Source: Wyeomyia smithii (Eukaryota; Arthropoda; Insecta; Diptera; Culicidae). Taken from it: a DNA stretch of 64,000 nt. The stretch spans positions 41,123,858 through 41,187,857 of the forward strand of contig NC_073696.1 of the NCBI RefSeq assembly GCF_029784165.1. Reading direction: 5' to 3'. The notes beneath the pieces were generated by a model that did no database searches, was not told the origin of the DNA, and saw only the letters and a program-made list of their open reading frames with translations. Shown piece by piece: positions 9,772 to 22,100 of this stretch. The translations under genes were made by a program, and so were the position numbers. Position 1 is the stretch's first letter. Every line of letters starts with the position of its first letter.

Positions 9772-11184
9772 GTGAAGGGAAAAGTTTTGATTCTGGCAGA
9801 TACTCTATCACGGAACATCGACGACAGTAAGCCAGTGACGGCCGAAGATTGCGACCCGTTATGGAGGACCATCGAAGAAGTAAACGTACTGCAAGGCATC
9901 GAAATTCAATCGAACTTGCTGGATAGGATCAAGCAAGCTACGCAGAAGGATGAAACTTATCAAATTCTGAAACTGCACATTGTCAACGGATGGCCCAGCG
10001 AGAAATCTACGGTGATGGAGTGCGTGAAGCCTTTTTATGCGTTAAGGGCGGAATTGGTGATTCAAGATGGCGTGATCCTGCGAGGAAATCGCATCGTTGT
10101 GCCGGCTGAGAATCGTCAGGATGTTCTGAAACTTCTGCACTACAGCCATCAAGGAGAACAGGCGACTTTTCGCGAGGCCAGAGACATTGTTTATTGGCCA
10201 AACCTCAACGATCCAAACCTCAAAGCGTGTGGTATCTGCAATCAGTACAAAAACTGCCAACAGTATGAGCCGATGCAGAGTTCGGAGATTCCAGAGCATC
10301 CCTTTCAAATCGTATCGATGGACTTGGGAGAACTGATACACAACGGACGGAAGATGATAATTCTGGTGTCGGTAGACCATTTCTCTAACTTTGTGGAAGT
10401 GGACTTTTTGAATGATGGCCAGTAAACAACAGAACTCATCGATCGGTGCAAGAAAAACTTCAGTCGGCTAGGTGTACCCCGTAAAATCATAACCGACTCA
10501 GCTAAACAGTTTGTCGGCAAAGAGTTGGCGCAATTCATGAAAGCTTATAATATCATCCATGCCACGAGCGCACCATATCACCACGAATCCAACGGAAAGG
10601 CCGAATCAGCTTTCAAAATTGCAAAAAACGTTATTAAAAAAGCTCTGGAGGATGGAAAGGACATACGGCTGGCTCTATTAGAATGGAGGAACACGCCGCA
10701 AACGGACGGTTACGCGCCGTCGCAAAAAGCTCTAGGCAGACGAACAAGAAGCATTCTTCCGGTAGCAGCTTGCCAACTTCAACTGCAAACGGTGGACACG
10801 AAGAAGATTAGAGAGAACATTGAGTTACGAAAGGTCAATTCGAAGTTCTACCACGACCGCAAGGCTCAAGAGTTGCCGATGTTGCTTAGAGGACAGGAGG
10901 TGTATGTACAGCTGAAGCCCGAGAAGACATTCGAGTGGACTCGAGGAAGGATAACGGAAGTGCTGAGCGACAGGGACTATCGAGTTGCAGCAAATGGTGG
11001 AAGCTATCGTCGAAACCGCAAGTTCCTTCGTGACGCCTGCACTCCGATTCAAATAGAGGAATCAACGGTTCAGGAATCCGGCAACCAAACCAACAATCAA
11101 ACCATCGATTCATCAAATGCGTGGTACAGCATGTCGGAGGACAGTTGGTATCCAGCATCGAGCACTCCAAGACCAACAGATTGA
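9772..11184 (+). pseudogene. gypsy integrase, one internal stop
   Basis: The same frame as the RT block. The HHCC domain is visible (LLHYSHQG, then CGICNQYK), followed by the catalytic core: Asp in VSMDLG, Asp in IITDSAKQF and Glu in HHESNGKAESAF. A TAA at 10423-10425 interrupts it between the first and second catalytic Asp. The remainder, from 10426 to 11184, runs to the chromatin/GPY-like C-terminal region. All three catalytic residues are encoded. Confidence 0.9.
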
Positions 11185-11324
11185 ACAACGAACGAATCAG
11201 AGAGATCATTTATCCAGTCATCGCGCAAGTTAACTCCGCTGAACCCAGTAAGTGAGGCGAGAAGACCAAAGCGGGATGTGCGTCGTCCGATCAGGTTTGA
11301 CGATTACGAAATGGGAGAGGTGTG

Positions 11325-11339
11325 TTAAAAAAGGGAGGA
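11325..11339 (+). other. polypurine tract of the gypsy element
   Basis: The purine-rich AAAAAAGGGAGGA abuts the 3' LTR start at 11340, the position where plus-strand DNA priming occurs in LTR elements. Confidence 0.7.
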
Positions 11340-11510
11340 TGTTATAAAGAGTAAAAATTACGTTCTTTATTTTGAGTAAAGTTAGACGTGCATTTTAAGT
11401 CCTTTATGAATAACCATAATTTAGCGTGTACTTGAGAACGTCAGCGAATAAAATAAACACTTCATTGTTGTTTTTGTCATCGGACCCAATAAAACACGAG
11501 TTTTATTACA
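11340..11510 (+). repeat. 3' LTR of the gypsy element
   Basis: A 171-bp repeat, TGTTATAAAG to TTATTACA, followed by the duplicated target ATCGG. It contains AATAAAA stretches that may supply the poly(A) signal. Confidence 0.9.
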
Positions 11511-11515
11511 ATCGG

Positions 11516-12289
11516 AACAAAAAACAACCAGCAAAAGCGTCATCAGAATTCTCTATTTGTCTAGATTTGTCGTCAGCCATAAGCAAACTATCTTAATCAA
11601 AATTCATTCGTCAAAGGTCTGTTTTATCATAGCTTATTTTTTTCTTTTTTCTGGAGAAGTTTTTCAAAATATCTGCTTTTTACTTTTTGTGGATTTACTT
11701 CGTTTATAGAAACTGCCATTACGAACGTCCGTTGCTTTACAAGTCCACCTAAATTTATAAGGCCCTATGAATGAAATAGTTTACTCTGCAATTCCCATAA
11801 GATTTGCACGGGATGAGTAAAGCGAACGTTTTTATTCATACGGCTTATTAGTATAGAAGTCAACTTATGAAGGTAGAGATGAAGTGGTATAACCAAACTT
11901 TCATTTTGTTTGTGTATCGAATATGGATCTTTGAAGTGTGAACTGAATCTGTGGCTAATTCCAAGCGTAATTTTTGCTCTAAAATCCAAGCACATTGTTC
12001 ACCCTACCGACCATTCTCATTGTACAATACTTACAATACTTGGACAATACTTTTTCAAAGATCAAAAACGGCACCAGCCACGTCTCCTTGCAATCAGATC
12101 GAAAGAGGTAAGGGATATGGTAGTGTGGCCTGTTCACGCACAAAAACCGGGCGATGGATATGTGTATCGCAGTTCTATCGATGCCAGAGCGATATCGCAG
12201 AAGCTTTCAATGTTTGCCACCCCATCGCGGGGCTAGTAGTAAGTCACTTTTCAGTGATTTTGTCACTATTTTGAGTTTAGTAACTAAAA
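11516..12289. other. spacer between gypsy and RTE-like element
   Basis: AT-rich DNA without a recognisable exon. The part after about 12090 may be decayed 5' sequence of the LINE that follows, but I could not match it to a domain. Confidence 0.4.
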
Positions 12290-12307
12290 TGTCTCTGAGC
12301 TCCTTGA

Positions 12308-13036
12308 AAAACGTATGGAGAATGCCTACAACACGACAAAAAGATCGTCATCGGAGATACGAACGCACAAGTCGGGCGAAAGGAGTACTTTCGTCCCGTT
12401 ATTGGTAGTGAAAGCCTTCACTCTACCACCAACGATAACGGCTTGAGGTTAGTGAACTTTGCCGCGGCCAGGGGAATGGCCATCTGTATTATCCATTTTG
12501 CACGTCTGAACAATCCGAAGCACACCTGGAGACACCCTAATGGAGAGGCCTGCTCCCAGATCGATCACATGCTGATCGACGGCCGGCACTTTTCAGACGT
12601 CATAGATGTGCAATCCTTTCGAGGGCCGAACATGGACTCGGATCACTATCTCGTGGTAGGCAAGATTCGTACCCGGTTGTCCAACGTATTTAAATCGAGA
12701 TCGGCGAGGAAGATACGTTTGGACATCCAGAAGTTATCAGCGAAAGGAGTTGCTGCAGAGTATAGTCGGAAAGTTGATAGACGGATCGGTGCACCAGTTG
12801 GAGTGGACCTGAACGACCAGTGGAAGCACATCCATGATGCGATCAGCGAGACAGCGCGAGAAGTGATAGGCATGACAACGGGAACCATGCGTAGTGGGTG
12901 GTTCGATGCTGAATGTCTAAAGGTGACGGCAGAGAAAAACCGAGCCTACACCAACACGTTAGTAGCAGCTATTCGTGTGACGCGTCACATGCGGGAGAAA
13001 TACCGGGAGGCAAGAGCTGCCGAAAAGAGGCCGTAA
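12308..13036 (+). pseudogene. RTE-like endonuclease domain
   Basis: The frame is open from 12308 to 13036 and includes motifs of the metal-dependent endonuclease: GDTNAQVG near 12353 (usually GDFNAQ), SQIDHMLID and the catalytic SDH. The upstream continuation is in another frame, with a stop at 12305-12307. After 13036 the coding similarity jumps frame toward the RT. Confidence 0.75.
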
Positions 13037-13232
13037 GAAACGTGAGCACTACGATCGCGTCCTCGCGGAGGCGTAGAATTGCTTCACTAGGCATAACACG
13101 AGAAGCTTCTATAGAACTATCAACAGAATCAGAAACCGGACCGTGCCAGTACCAGTCATGTGCAATGACAGGGAGGGGAACCTGATTACCGATAAATCGC
13201 ATGTAGCCAGGCGTTAGAAGCAACATTTTGAA

Positions 13233-14200
13233 GTGGTGTTGAACGGTGAGGAAGGTAGGAGAGACTTCGAGGGGAACAGGATAGAAATTGGGGAGGACGG
13301 ACAAGCTGTGGATCCATCAACATTGGACGAGGTGAAGAATGCTTGCATAGAGCTAAAGAATCACAAAGCCGCTGGGAAGGATGGCTTACGAGGCTTGACG
13401 GTTTCACATCATGCGTCAGGACAGCGGGTGATTTTTCGGACGCGTTTGTTACGTTAGATGGTCTGAAGCAAGAAGGCAGGCTCTCAAACTTGCTGTTCAA
13501 CATAGCTTTGGAAAGTGCAATACGAGGGGCAGGTGTACAGAGGAGCGGCACCATCATCACTAAGTCTCACATGCTTCTGGGCTCCGCGAACGACATTGAT
13601 ATAATTGGTGTTAACCGTAGAGCAATTGAGGCCTTTACGGTTCTCAAAATGGAAGCTGCGAGAATTGGTCTCACCATAAACACTGCCAAAACGAAGTACA
13701 TGATGGCTGGCTGGGGATACTTTCGAAGTGGTTGACGAATTTGTTTATCTCGGTACTCTCGTGACATGTGACAACGAGGTGAGCCGCGAGATGAAGAGAC
13801 TGATTGCGGCGACGAATAGGGCTTATTACGGATTGTGTAGCCAGCTTAGGTCCCGTAGCCTACAGAACCGTAAGAAATTTGCGCTCTATCCTCCCGGTGG
13901 CGCTCTACGAACATGAATCGTGGACGTGGAAGGTGGCCGATCGATGAGCGTTTGGGGTCTTCGAGCGTAGAATCCTGCGATCAATACTCGGAGGCAAACT
14001 AGAGAATGGGGTGTAGCGCAAGCGCATGAATCATCTGATGTGAGAAGAACTGTGAGAAGTATACAAACACGTTGATATTGTCAAGCTTATGAAACACGGC
14101 AGGTTACAGTGACTGGACTGGAGACTGGAGAGTAGCAGCCCAAGACCGAGTTTTGTGGAGACGTATTCTGGATTCGGCATAGGATCTCAACGATCTTGTG
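13233..14200 (+). pseudogene. RTE-like reverse transcriptase, catalytic motif altered
   Basis: Short frames at 13233-13457, 13343-13735 and 13728-13916, then unframed similarity to about 14200. Recognisable pieces are ELKNHKAAGKDGL, EGRLSNLLFNIALE, the position of the catalytic A-D-D (here SANDIDIIG, so Asp is replaced by Asn), and EFVYLGTLVTCDNEVS. The element is certainly inactive. Confidence 0.75.
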
Positions 14201-14209
14201 CCTTTGAAA

Positions 14210-14345
14210 ATTCAGAGTGGTGGCTCGAAGTCGGCCAGGAGAGCTGGGAGGCCACCAAGTCTATCGAGAAAATCAGTCATATTCTCCCGACACCATGCTT
14301 GGACGATATTCGCTGTGTGGGCCGGTGCACCGTCCTGTTGAAAGA
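14210..14345 (-). pseudogene. Tc1/mariner transposase fragment
   Basis: On the minus strand the string QQDGAPAHTANIVQAWC appears, followed by a degenerate 'WPPSSPD'-like block. This is the second catalytic Asp region of an IS630/Tc1/mariner transposase. It abuts the LINE end. The adjoining similarity at 14500-15900 seems to come from a different transposase subtype. Confidence 0.65.
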
Positions 14346-14504
14346 CGTAATGATCCTTCTCTCCTTCTCTTTCTACAGAACCACGGTTTTATAGTTCGCA
14401 GCGTGGATTTACACGCATGGATACCCTATCACCGACGCGGAGCTCTGTAACCGCGGAATATTTATGTTTGTCTAACGGGGAGATGCTGGCCAACGTCGGT
14501 GCCT

Positions 14505-15900
14505 AAAGCCGATCAATTTGGATACTGTGGTTCTGTCCAGCGTTTCTTATACGGCTTATAACCCAGGTTCGTCGTCATTGGCTTTGTACCACTCCATCAC
14601 CGGTATTGCGTAATGGCACGATGCAGGATGCGGCCAAAACAGGAGCTACTCGAGGCATTCTTCTATATATATTTGACGTTGGTGATGCCGGTCGTTATGT
14701 ACGGCTTGCTGTACATTCCGCACCCACAGATTGACTGCCACACCAAGTATTTCTTGTCAAATTTGTCGACCCTTTTTTCTGGAACATCCAGGTGGGACTG
14801 ACCGACGAAAACCTCCACCGGAGATCTACTTGGCGTCCGCTTCAATGTGAGTCTGGCTACGGTGCATGTTGGCTACACCAACCACTCGCAGAAAAGTTTC
14901 CTGGTGCTAGATTTGACCACCGTTTTCTGTTTATCGGTTCAATTATGCGTCTTTCGTACCGGGTTGCTTCATTGTCTGTCAGACGAACCAGACAGGAGAA
15001 CTGACCTTCCTGGCCAAGTCCCGAATCGAACGGTTCAGATGGCGCTTTAAGCGGTTATATACCTTTTTGGTCGAGAAAAATGAGGGAAATTTTGAATTTA
15101 TTTTTTAATTGCATAGCACCATTTTCACTGCATCAAAGTTGTATTTTCCTGAAAGTACAGTTTATCAACAACAAGAAAATACGTTTGATTTTGAGATATA
15201 CCAATTATTAATGGACTAATGGCCGTTTCCTCGAAACGCTATTTTTTTGCAGAGGCTTGCGGTGATCCTGATACAGACTCAGCGGATCAACCGAAATCAA
15301 AAAACTCATATTATTTCATTAGTTTAGAAGTGTGCCGGGTCCTTGAACGATCGCTTTTATGAGTATTTTGTTTTCAGTGCAAACGGGAACGTTTTTCCCA
15401 AAAAATGCACGTTTTGAGCGCAAAAAATTGTATTAAAAATTTTTTTGCGGTAAAATGTAACTGTATGTTTCAAAAAGCGATCGTTCAAGGACCGGCGAAT
15501 TTTATAACGAAAATTAAAAAAAAAAAAGATGAAGGAAATCGGTTCAGTAGTTTTCCCGCAATCAGGATCACGGCCAAGTCATTGTCCGGAAAAAACTATT
15601 CCGAGATAATCGCGTGTAAAGTTCCAAGTTTAGCTTATGCGGCCGTGGCGAGGCGCGTTGCAAATCGCTCTAACTTTCTTCCTATTGCTCAGATCTTGAT
15701 GAAAATTTGTGGAAATGCTCTCAAGATGTTGTATTTGAAGGTAATGTAATAAAATTTTTTCCGGTTTTTTGAAAACTAAAAAGGTATATAACCCCTTAAG
15801 TAATCCCTCTCCTTTTTTGGCTTCACGAAGGCGGTCGTAGACCTGCGCTTTTCCTCCGCTGCCAGCTCGCCGTTGGGTCTTCTCTAGGTCTCTTTAAACG
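14505..15900 (-). pseudogene. Tc1/mariner-type transposase remnant interrupted by a TTAA element
   Basis: Minus-strand pieces include KKYLVWQSICGCGMYSKPY, and LLFWPHPASCHYAIPVMEWY around the second catalytic Asp position (written here as FWPHPASCHY, so Asp is lost). An N-terminal helix-turn-helix-like part (RHLNRSIRDLARKVSS) crosses 15047 and continues beyond 15800, so the insertion at 15051-15795 splits this remnant. Several stops and frame changes are present. Confidence 0.65.
15051..15795. mobile_element. 745-bp non-autonomous element with TTAA target sites
   Basis: The termini are GCGGTTATATACCTTTTT and its near-perfect inverse, directly bordered by TTAA at 15047-15050 and 15796-15799. 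TTAA specificity is typical of piggyBac and Kolobok-type transposons. The interior has no transposase. Confidence 0.8.
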
Positions 15901-16263
15901 AATTTTCCACACAGGGCGCGGCCGCTACCTATGAGACTGACCTGGATTTTCTATGACCGCGTTTATAATGTTTTGTCAGAGCGCTTTTTGCTTGGAAACC
16001 ATCTCGATAACCACTTGACAGATTGTGAAGAAATTTTGCACATGCAAGTATTACGCTTTGAACTAGCCATATCCAAAATTTCATCAATTATACTCATGCC
16101 AAGAAAATGTTACATTTTTAGAGTACCTACAATCTTAAATGGAGCTAGACGAGATTCTTGTGGCACACCAGATGTTGCATTTACTATTTTTTTTTGTGTG
16201 GAGCCCACTTTTGATCTTTTATGGCGTTGTTGCTGTTCGCACTTTTTTGCAGTGTCACTTATT

Positions 16264-16509
16264 GAGAAATCTCGCCAAACATGTGAAAAGGGCCCATGTG
16301 CCATATGTAAACAAGCCACAATTTCACGTTTTTTGACGAATACAAGCTTAATCTGCCCATACAAATAAGATTTGTTGATTAAAAAAAACTTCTTTTATCA
16401 ACAAATCTCATTTGTAGGGATAGATTACGCTTGTATTAATCACAAAATGAGAAAATTCGGCTTGTTTACAAATGGCACATGGGCCCTTTTGACATGTTTG
16501 GCGAGAAAT
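16264..16509. repeat. inverted repeat with arms of about 115 bp
   Basis: The left arm, about 16264-16380, pairs with the right arm, about 16397-16509, with scattered mismatches. The arms share GGGCCCATGTGCCAT, TTGTTTAC and ACAAATC blocks around a short A-rich loop. It is a fold-back MITE or the remnant of one; no clear target duplication was seen. Confidence 0.8.
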
Positions 16510-18229
16510 TACCTGCTTGTATTCACCCAGATTAACTATTTTCTTATCTTCTTTATCGACCTTATCATCGCATGTTACCTAAGTTTATACAATGCTATGG
16601 GTGGATGAAGTTTCCGAAGGTTTGGATATGAGTTTTTTCGGTCTAGAGAAAAAAAAATTCTATAGGAGTCTGAGAATAAATCCATGCTTGAGGCCTTTGA
16701 CGATGAATGGCCTCATTCTATTAAGATTTGAACTGTAACCTTGCGGCTACGAGGCCCCTAGTTTGCGTTTACTATTGATGAAAGCTACTTTTGAACCTAA
16801 CTTCGGTCAAGTATAACCATAGCTGGATTAAGGGGGCAGGAAGGTCAACTTAGATTATCGTATGACATGTTCCTTTATTAAAATTTTGATAACTGAAAAG
16901 CCCCACATGTTACTTGGCCTCCGGACCCCACAACCCTCAATCCGGCCCTGATTATAACCCGTTAGAAAAGGCTTAAATTAAACTTAATTTTTTGGGTAAT
17001 ATGAAAATCTGTAGATAAACGACAATTTATCGAATACCTTGCTGAAATATATAAAACCTAAGCTTGATTTCTTTTACCCATAAAAATTATAGTGAAAGTT
17101 ATAAAACTCAACAAGTGTGTGAGGGCTGAACCTTTGTTTGTGAGAAATTGAGTTTAATTGTTAGCTTGTTTAAACATGTTGATTGATTATAGATTAAAAT
17201 AATTTTGGAATGAACAATGTAAAAGCAACTCTACGATAGCTTCTGATTTATGATTATTTTTCCCAGTTTTGCAAGTAAAATTCAAAGATGGCTGTTTCTA
17301 AATTGGCAAGATTCTGCAACATTACTTGTTCTACACCTTCCAATACATTCAATGTTTTTAACGAAGCTAAACTCTCGTTAAGGGTTATGTTATCAATTTC
17401 GACACCTTTTAAATAGTAGCTCGAGAAGCTATCAGTTAGTGTTTTAGTGTTTAGTGTAAGTTAGTGTTTTTTGAACCAGGAAACTTAAATTATTTCGTTG
17501 ATATGATATACTACCAATCAGTGTTGCACAGTAAAAATCAACATGTTGATATGCAGTGGTTTGATGTTTATTTCGTACTTGGTACTACACTAAAAGTGGA
17601 AAGCATAAAGAAATGAATTCATTTACATTATTGGCCATGCATCATGAACTGCTTCGTTTTGGGATATAAAGAATACTTATCCTAGCAAAATTTAACAATT
17701 AACTTATTGATTTAGTCCCTTGTTATAATTTATTCAACACTTACGCTCTTCAATACGTTTTATGACAGAAAAATGTATGTATTTTCAAATCAATTATCAG
17801 ACGCTAATTCAGACTGATATAGTGACGCATGTTACATGTTCGACATTTGAAAACCGCGAATTAGTTGAAATGTAATGGCTGAAACTGACAGTGTAAATTA
17901 GAGTGACATCTATTTAAAAATATGGTTGAGTTAAGGGCAAAAACACTTGAACTAAATGCGCTACTATTCACCCGCTTTTGGTAAATAGATAGATAGCTTC
18001 AGTAAAAAGTGCTGGTGTTTTTTGACGTATCCGAAACTTCATAAATTATGGTAAACGAATTGCTGAAAATGTTGGTTTGTTTCTTCTTTTGGTGCCATGT
18101 ACTGATTGATTGTTTGAAAATATTTGATTTCATGATCGTCATTTGCGGTAAGAAACAAAAACGACGGCTGAAGCTCATCGAAAGGTCAAAAATGTTTATT
18201 TGAAGGTAAATCTTCTTGGAAACACTCAC
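16510..18229. other. 1.7-kb AT-rich region without supported gene
   Basis: A small run of TTAGTGTT repeats lies near 17433-17470. I see no coding exon, RNA gene or complete transposon. Confidence 0.5.
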
Positions 18230-18313
18230 ATGAGAAATCCTATCTCCCAGTCCTTGTATCTCATCACCAAAGAACGATAGATCCCACATCGTCTTGTTGA
18301 TTAGAAGTTCCAC
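18230..18313 (-). other. possible internal exon next to the BEL/Pao insertion
   Basis: An 84-nt, 28-codon open block with an acceptor-like TTCGTACAG upstream and a strong donor-like GTGAGTG downstream. It encodes VELLINKTMWDLSFFGDEI and then QGLGDRISH. The composition looks protein-like but I recognise no domain. If it is real, upstream exons would lie beyond the BEL element, which starts 65 bp away. Confidence 0.2.
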
Positions 18314-19150
18314 CTGTACGAAGTCGTCAAAAAATTGCTTGATTAGTGAAAAGCCTCTTGTAACACTTGTACCGTAACTGTAGAATTTATCAACAGGAAA
18401 TAGCGACGAGAATAATTCCGTAATCTTAATTCGACAATTATTTATTAGATGCCACGAGTGTACGAATAAAATTAACCTAAAATTTTACAGAGTGTTATTT
18501 CGATGTATAATTATTAATTTATTAGACTTACGTTTAGTAATTCTCGTAACGCCTGTTTTAGAATTAATGATTTCCAGATCGTCTGATTTTTAGAACTACA
18601 AAGAATATTTTTTATCTAGGTTCTAACGTGAAATTATAACGTGAAGGTTCTCACCACTATGATTTTATCCTTGATATAACAAATCATTTAATTACATGTA
18701 TTATAAATCAATCCAAATTTCAATTGAACCTTAATTTTGATTATTGTTAAATTTGTGTATTATGAATGTGTTCTTTTTTTTTTTTTCTTCACATAACATT
18801 TATTTGACACGGCACAAATACAATTTAATGTTTAACGGCGCCAATTATATCTGATGACTTAAAAACTAAAGCAAATTTTTTATCCTCGCTGCCGACTACG
18901 AGCTGAAATTAAGTCTAACTTAAAACTAGCATGGGATTTCCAATCAGTGTTTTGTTGTTCAATGGTCGTCTGATAATCGTCGAATGGCATGTATGGATTC
19001 GTTCTGCTGAGCCACGATGTCGTGAGTTGGGACAGAGGCTCGTAGTCCTTGGGTCCTGGTTCTATTGTGCGGGGTCTGGTTGCTGGTTTTGTGCTTAAGG
19101 TTCAAACGTGTTCTTGTCGTTTTGTTGGGTGTAGACGGAGGGGAACGGGA

Positions 19151-22100
19151 CTAGACTGGGGCGTGGATGGATTTCAGGAAAACGTATATAAGGGACATGT
19201 AGGATAGGTCACGGCTCGCCAAGACATCACGAACAGGAACAGCCGGCTGTCTACCCTCGGCCTGCAGGGAAGCTATTAATTTAGACCTGGCGTCACGGTG
19301 TACAGGGCATGACCAAACCACATGCTCTATGTCGTGATAACCTTCACCACAGGCACAGATACCACTTTCCCCGAGCCCAACACGACGGAGATGCGCGTCA
19401 AATCTATAGTGATTGGACATAAGCCGGGACATCACGCAAATGAAATCCCGACCTACATCCAACCCCTTGAACCACGGGTTCGTCGATACTTTGGGGATTA
19501 TGGAATGTAACCACCTTCCCAATTCCCCTCTGGTCCAAGCATTTTGCCAACTGATGATCGTATTCTGACGTACAAGTGCGAAAAATTCATTAAAGGCAAT
19601 TGGTCTTTCATAAATATCACCGTTTGTTGCGCCCACCTTAGCCAAAGAGTCCGCTTTCTCATTACCCGGTATCGAGCAGTGAGAAGGGACCCACGCTAAG
19701 GTAATCTGAGTAGATTTTTCGGATAAAGCACTCAGATGTTCCCGTATTTTCCCCAGGAAATACGGAGAGTGCTTAACATCTTTCATCGATCGGAGAGCCT
19801 CAATGGAACTGAGACTGTCCGTAAAGATGAAATAATGGTCCGTGGGCATTTTTTCGATAATCCCTAGGGTGTACTGAATTGCAGCTAATTCTGCGACGTA
19901 AACAGAAGCAGGATTATCGAGCTTATGGGAGACGGTTAAATTGTTATTGAAGATACCGAAGCCAGTGGACCCATCAAGAAGTGATCCGTCAGTGTAGTCC
20001 ATATTGTCGCAGTTGATGTTACGATATTTATTGGAAAAAATTTTAGGGATCTGCTGCACGCGTAAATGATCCGGGATTCCACGAGTTTCTTCTATCATGG
20101 ATGTATCGAAAAACACAGTAGAATCAGAAGTATTTGATAAGTCGACACGATTTGGAATATTCGAAGAAGGGTTAATATTTTGGGACATGTGATTGAAATA
20201 CAATGTCATAAAACGGGTTTGAGAATTAAGTTCGATTAACCTTTCAAAATTTTCAATCACGGGACGGTTCAAGACCTCACATTTGATTAGAATACGAGAA
20301 GACAGGCTCCAGAAGCGGTTTTTCAATGGTAGTACTCCAGCTAAAACCTCCAAACTCATCGTATGGGTCGACTGCATGCAACCTAAGGCGATACGCAAAC
20401 AACGATATTGTATTCGCTCCAGTTTGATCAAATGTGTGTTTGCTGCGGAGCGGAAGCAGAAACACCCGTATTCAATAACAGACAATATCGTTGTTTGGTA
20501 AAGCCTTATAAGGTCTCCTGGATGGGCTCCCCACCATTGTCCGGTTATTGTACGAAGAAAATTCACTCTTTGTTGACATTTTTTCATCAGATACCTCACG
20601 TGACAACCCCAGGTGCCTTTAGAGTCGAACCAGACACCAAGATATTTGTGTACCAAAACCTGAGAAATCGTTTTACCCATTAATTGTGTTTGAAGCTGAG
20701 CAGGTTCATGCTTCCTAGAAAAAACTACTATCTCAGTCTTCTCCGGAGAGAATTCGATACCTAGCTGTAAAGCCCAAGCAGACAAATTGTCCAAGGTATC
20801 TTGCAATGGTCCTTGCAAATCGGCAGCTTTGGCTCCTGTAACAGAGATTACACTGTCGTCTGCAAGTTGTCTTATCGTGCATGAATTTGCCAGACATTCG
20901 TCGATGTCATTTACATAAAAGTTGTAAAGAAGGGGGCTTAAACATGAGCCCTGGGGAAGACCCATGTAGCTAATGCGAAAAGTTGCCAAATCGCCATGCG
21001 TAAAATGCATGTGCTTTTCGGACAACAAATTGTGCAAAAAATTGTTCAAAATTGGAGAAAATCCTTGTCGGTGAAGTTTACCCGAAAGAATGTCAATAGA
21101 AACGGAATCAAAAGCCCCCTTAATGTCCAAGAACGCAGACGCCATTTGTTCTTTACGAGCATACGCCAGCTGAATATCTGTTGAAAGCAACGCAAGACAA
21201 TCATTCGTCCCTTTGGCACGGCGGAAGCCAAATTGAGTTTCTGATAGTAGACCATTTGATTCGACCCAGTGGTCTAAACGACGGAGTATCATTTTTTCCA
21301 TCAATTTCCGGATACAGGATAGCATTGCAATCGGCCTATAAGAGTTGTGATTAGAAGCTGGTTTCCCTGGTTTTTGGATGGCGATCACCTTCACTTGCCT
21401 CCAATCCTGCGGTACAATGTTTTGCTCCAGGAACTTATTGAACAAGTTCAACAAGCGCCTCTTGGCATTGCCGGGTAGATTCTTCAACAAGTTGAATTTG
21501 ATTCTATCTAATCCAGGCGCGTTATTGTTACAGGACAGGAGGGCAACTGAAAGTTCTGCCATCGTAAAAGGTGATTCTATCGCGTCGTGGCCCGGAGACG
21601 CATCGCGAACAATGTTTTGCTTAGGAACAGAGCCCGGACATACTTTCCTGGCAAAATCAAATATCCACCTACTTGAAGACTCCTCGCTTTCGTTGACCGT
21701 TACGCGATTCCGCATTCTTCGGGCTGTGTTCCAAAGAGTGCTCATCGATGTCTCCCTCGACGTCTCGTTCACGAACCGACGCCAATATCCACGTTTCTTT
21801 GCTTTAGCCAAGCTTTTAAGCTTGGTATCAAGCTCCGAATACCGTAAATAGTCGCCAGGTATACCTCCCGTCTGGTAGGCCTTAAACGCGTCGGATCTTT
21901 GCGTGTAGACATCGGAGCACTCTTGGTCCCACCACGGAGTGGGAGGCCGTTCTTTGATCGTTACGCCGGGATATTTCTTCGTTTGGGCTTGCAACGCGGC
22001 GTCGAGAATCAAGCCCGCGAGGAGGTTGTATTCTTCAAGTGGTGAATGATGTTGAATCGACTCGACCGCTTTTGAAATCATTTCCTCGTATAACTTCCAA

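Larger units (their letters stand above)
6306..11510 (+). mobile_element. Ty3/gypsy LTR retrotransposon, 5-bp target duplication, decayed ORFs
   Basis: Bounded by ATCGG on both sides (6301-6305, 11511-11515). It has LTRs of 171 bp once a later insertion in the left one is removed, a putative primer-binding site, gag with zinc knuckle, protease, RT, RNase H, integrase and a polypurine tract, in the gypsy order. The two LTRs differ at only two bases that I can find. The coding part nevertheless has several frameshifts and stop codons, so this copy is not autonomous. Confidence 0.93.
12290..14205 (+). mobile_element. degenerate RTE-like LINE fragment
   Basis: Remnants of an apurinic-type endonuclease and an RT in the plus orientation, in the order typical of RTE-type elements. 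It is 5'-truncated and heavily mutated; the last recognisable coding similarity is near 14200. The clade name is inferred from the endonuclease wording (KIVIGD-NAQVG, SQIDHMLIDGRHF, SDHYLV). Confidence 0.75.
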
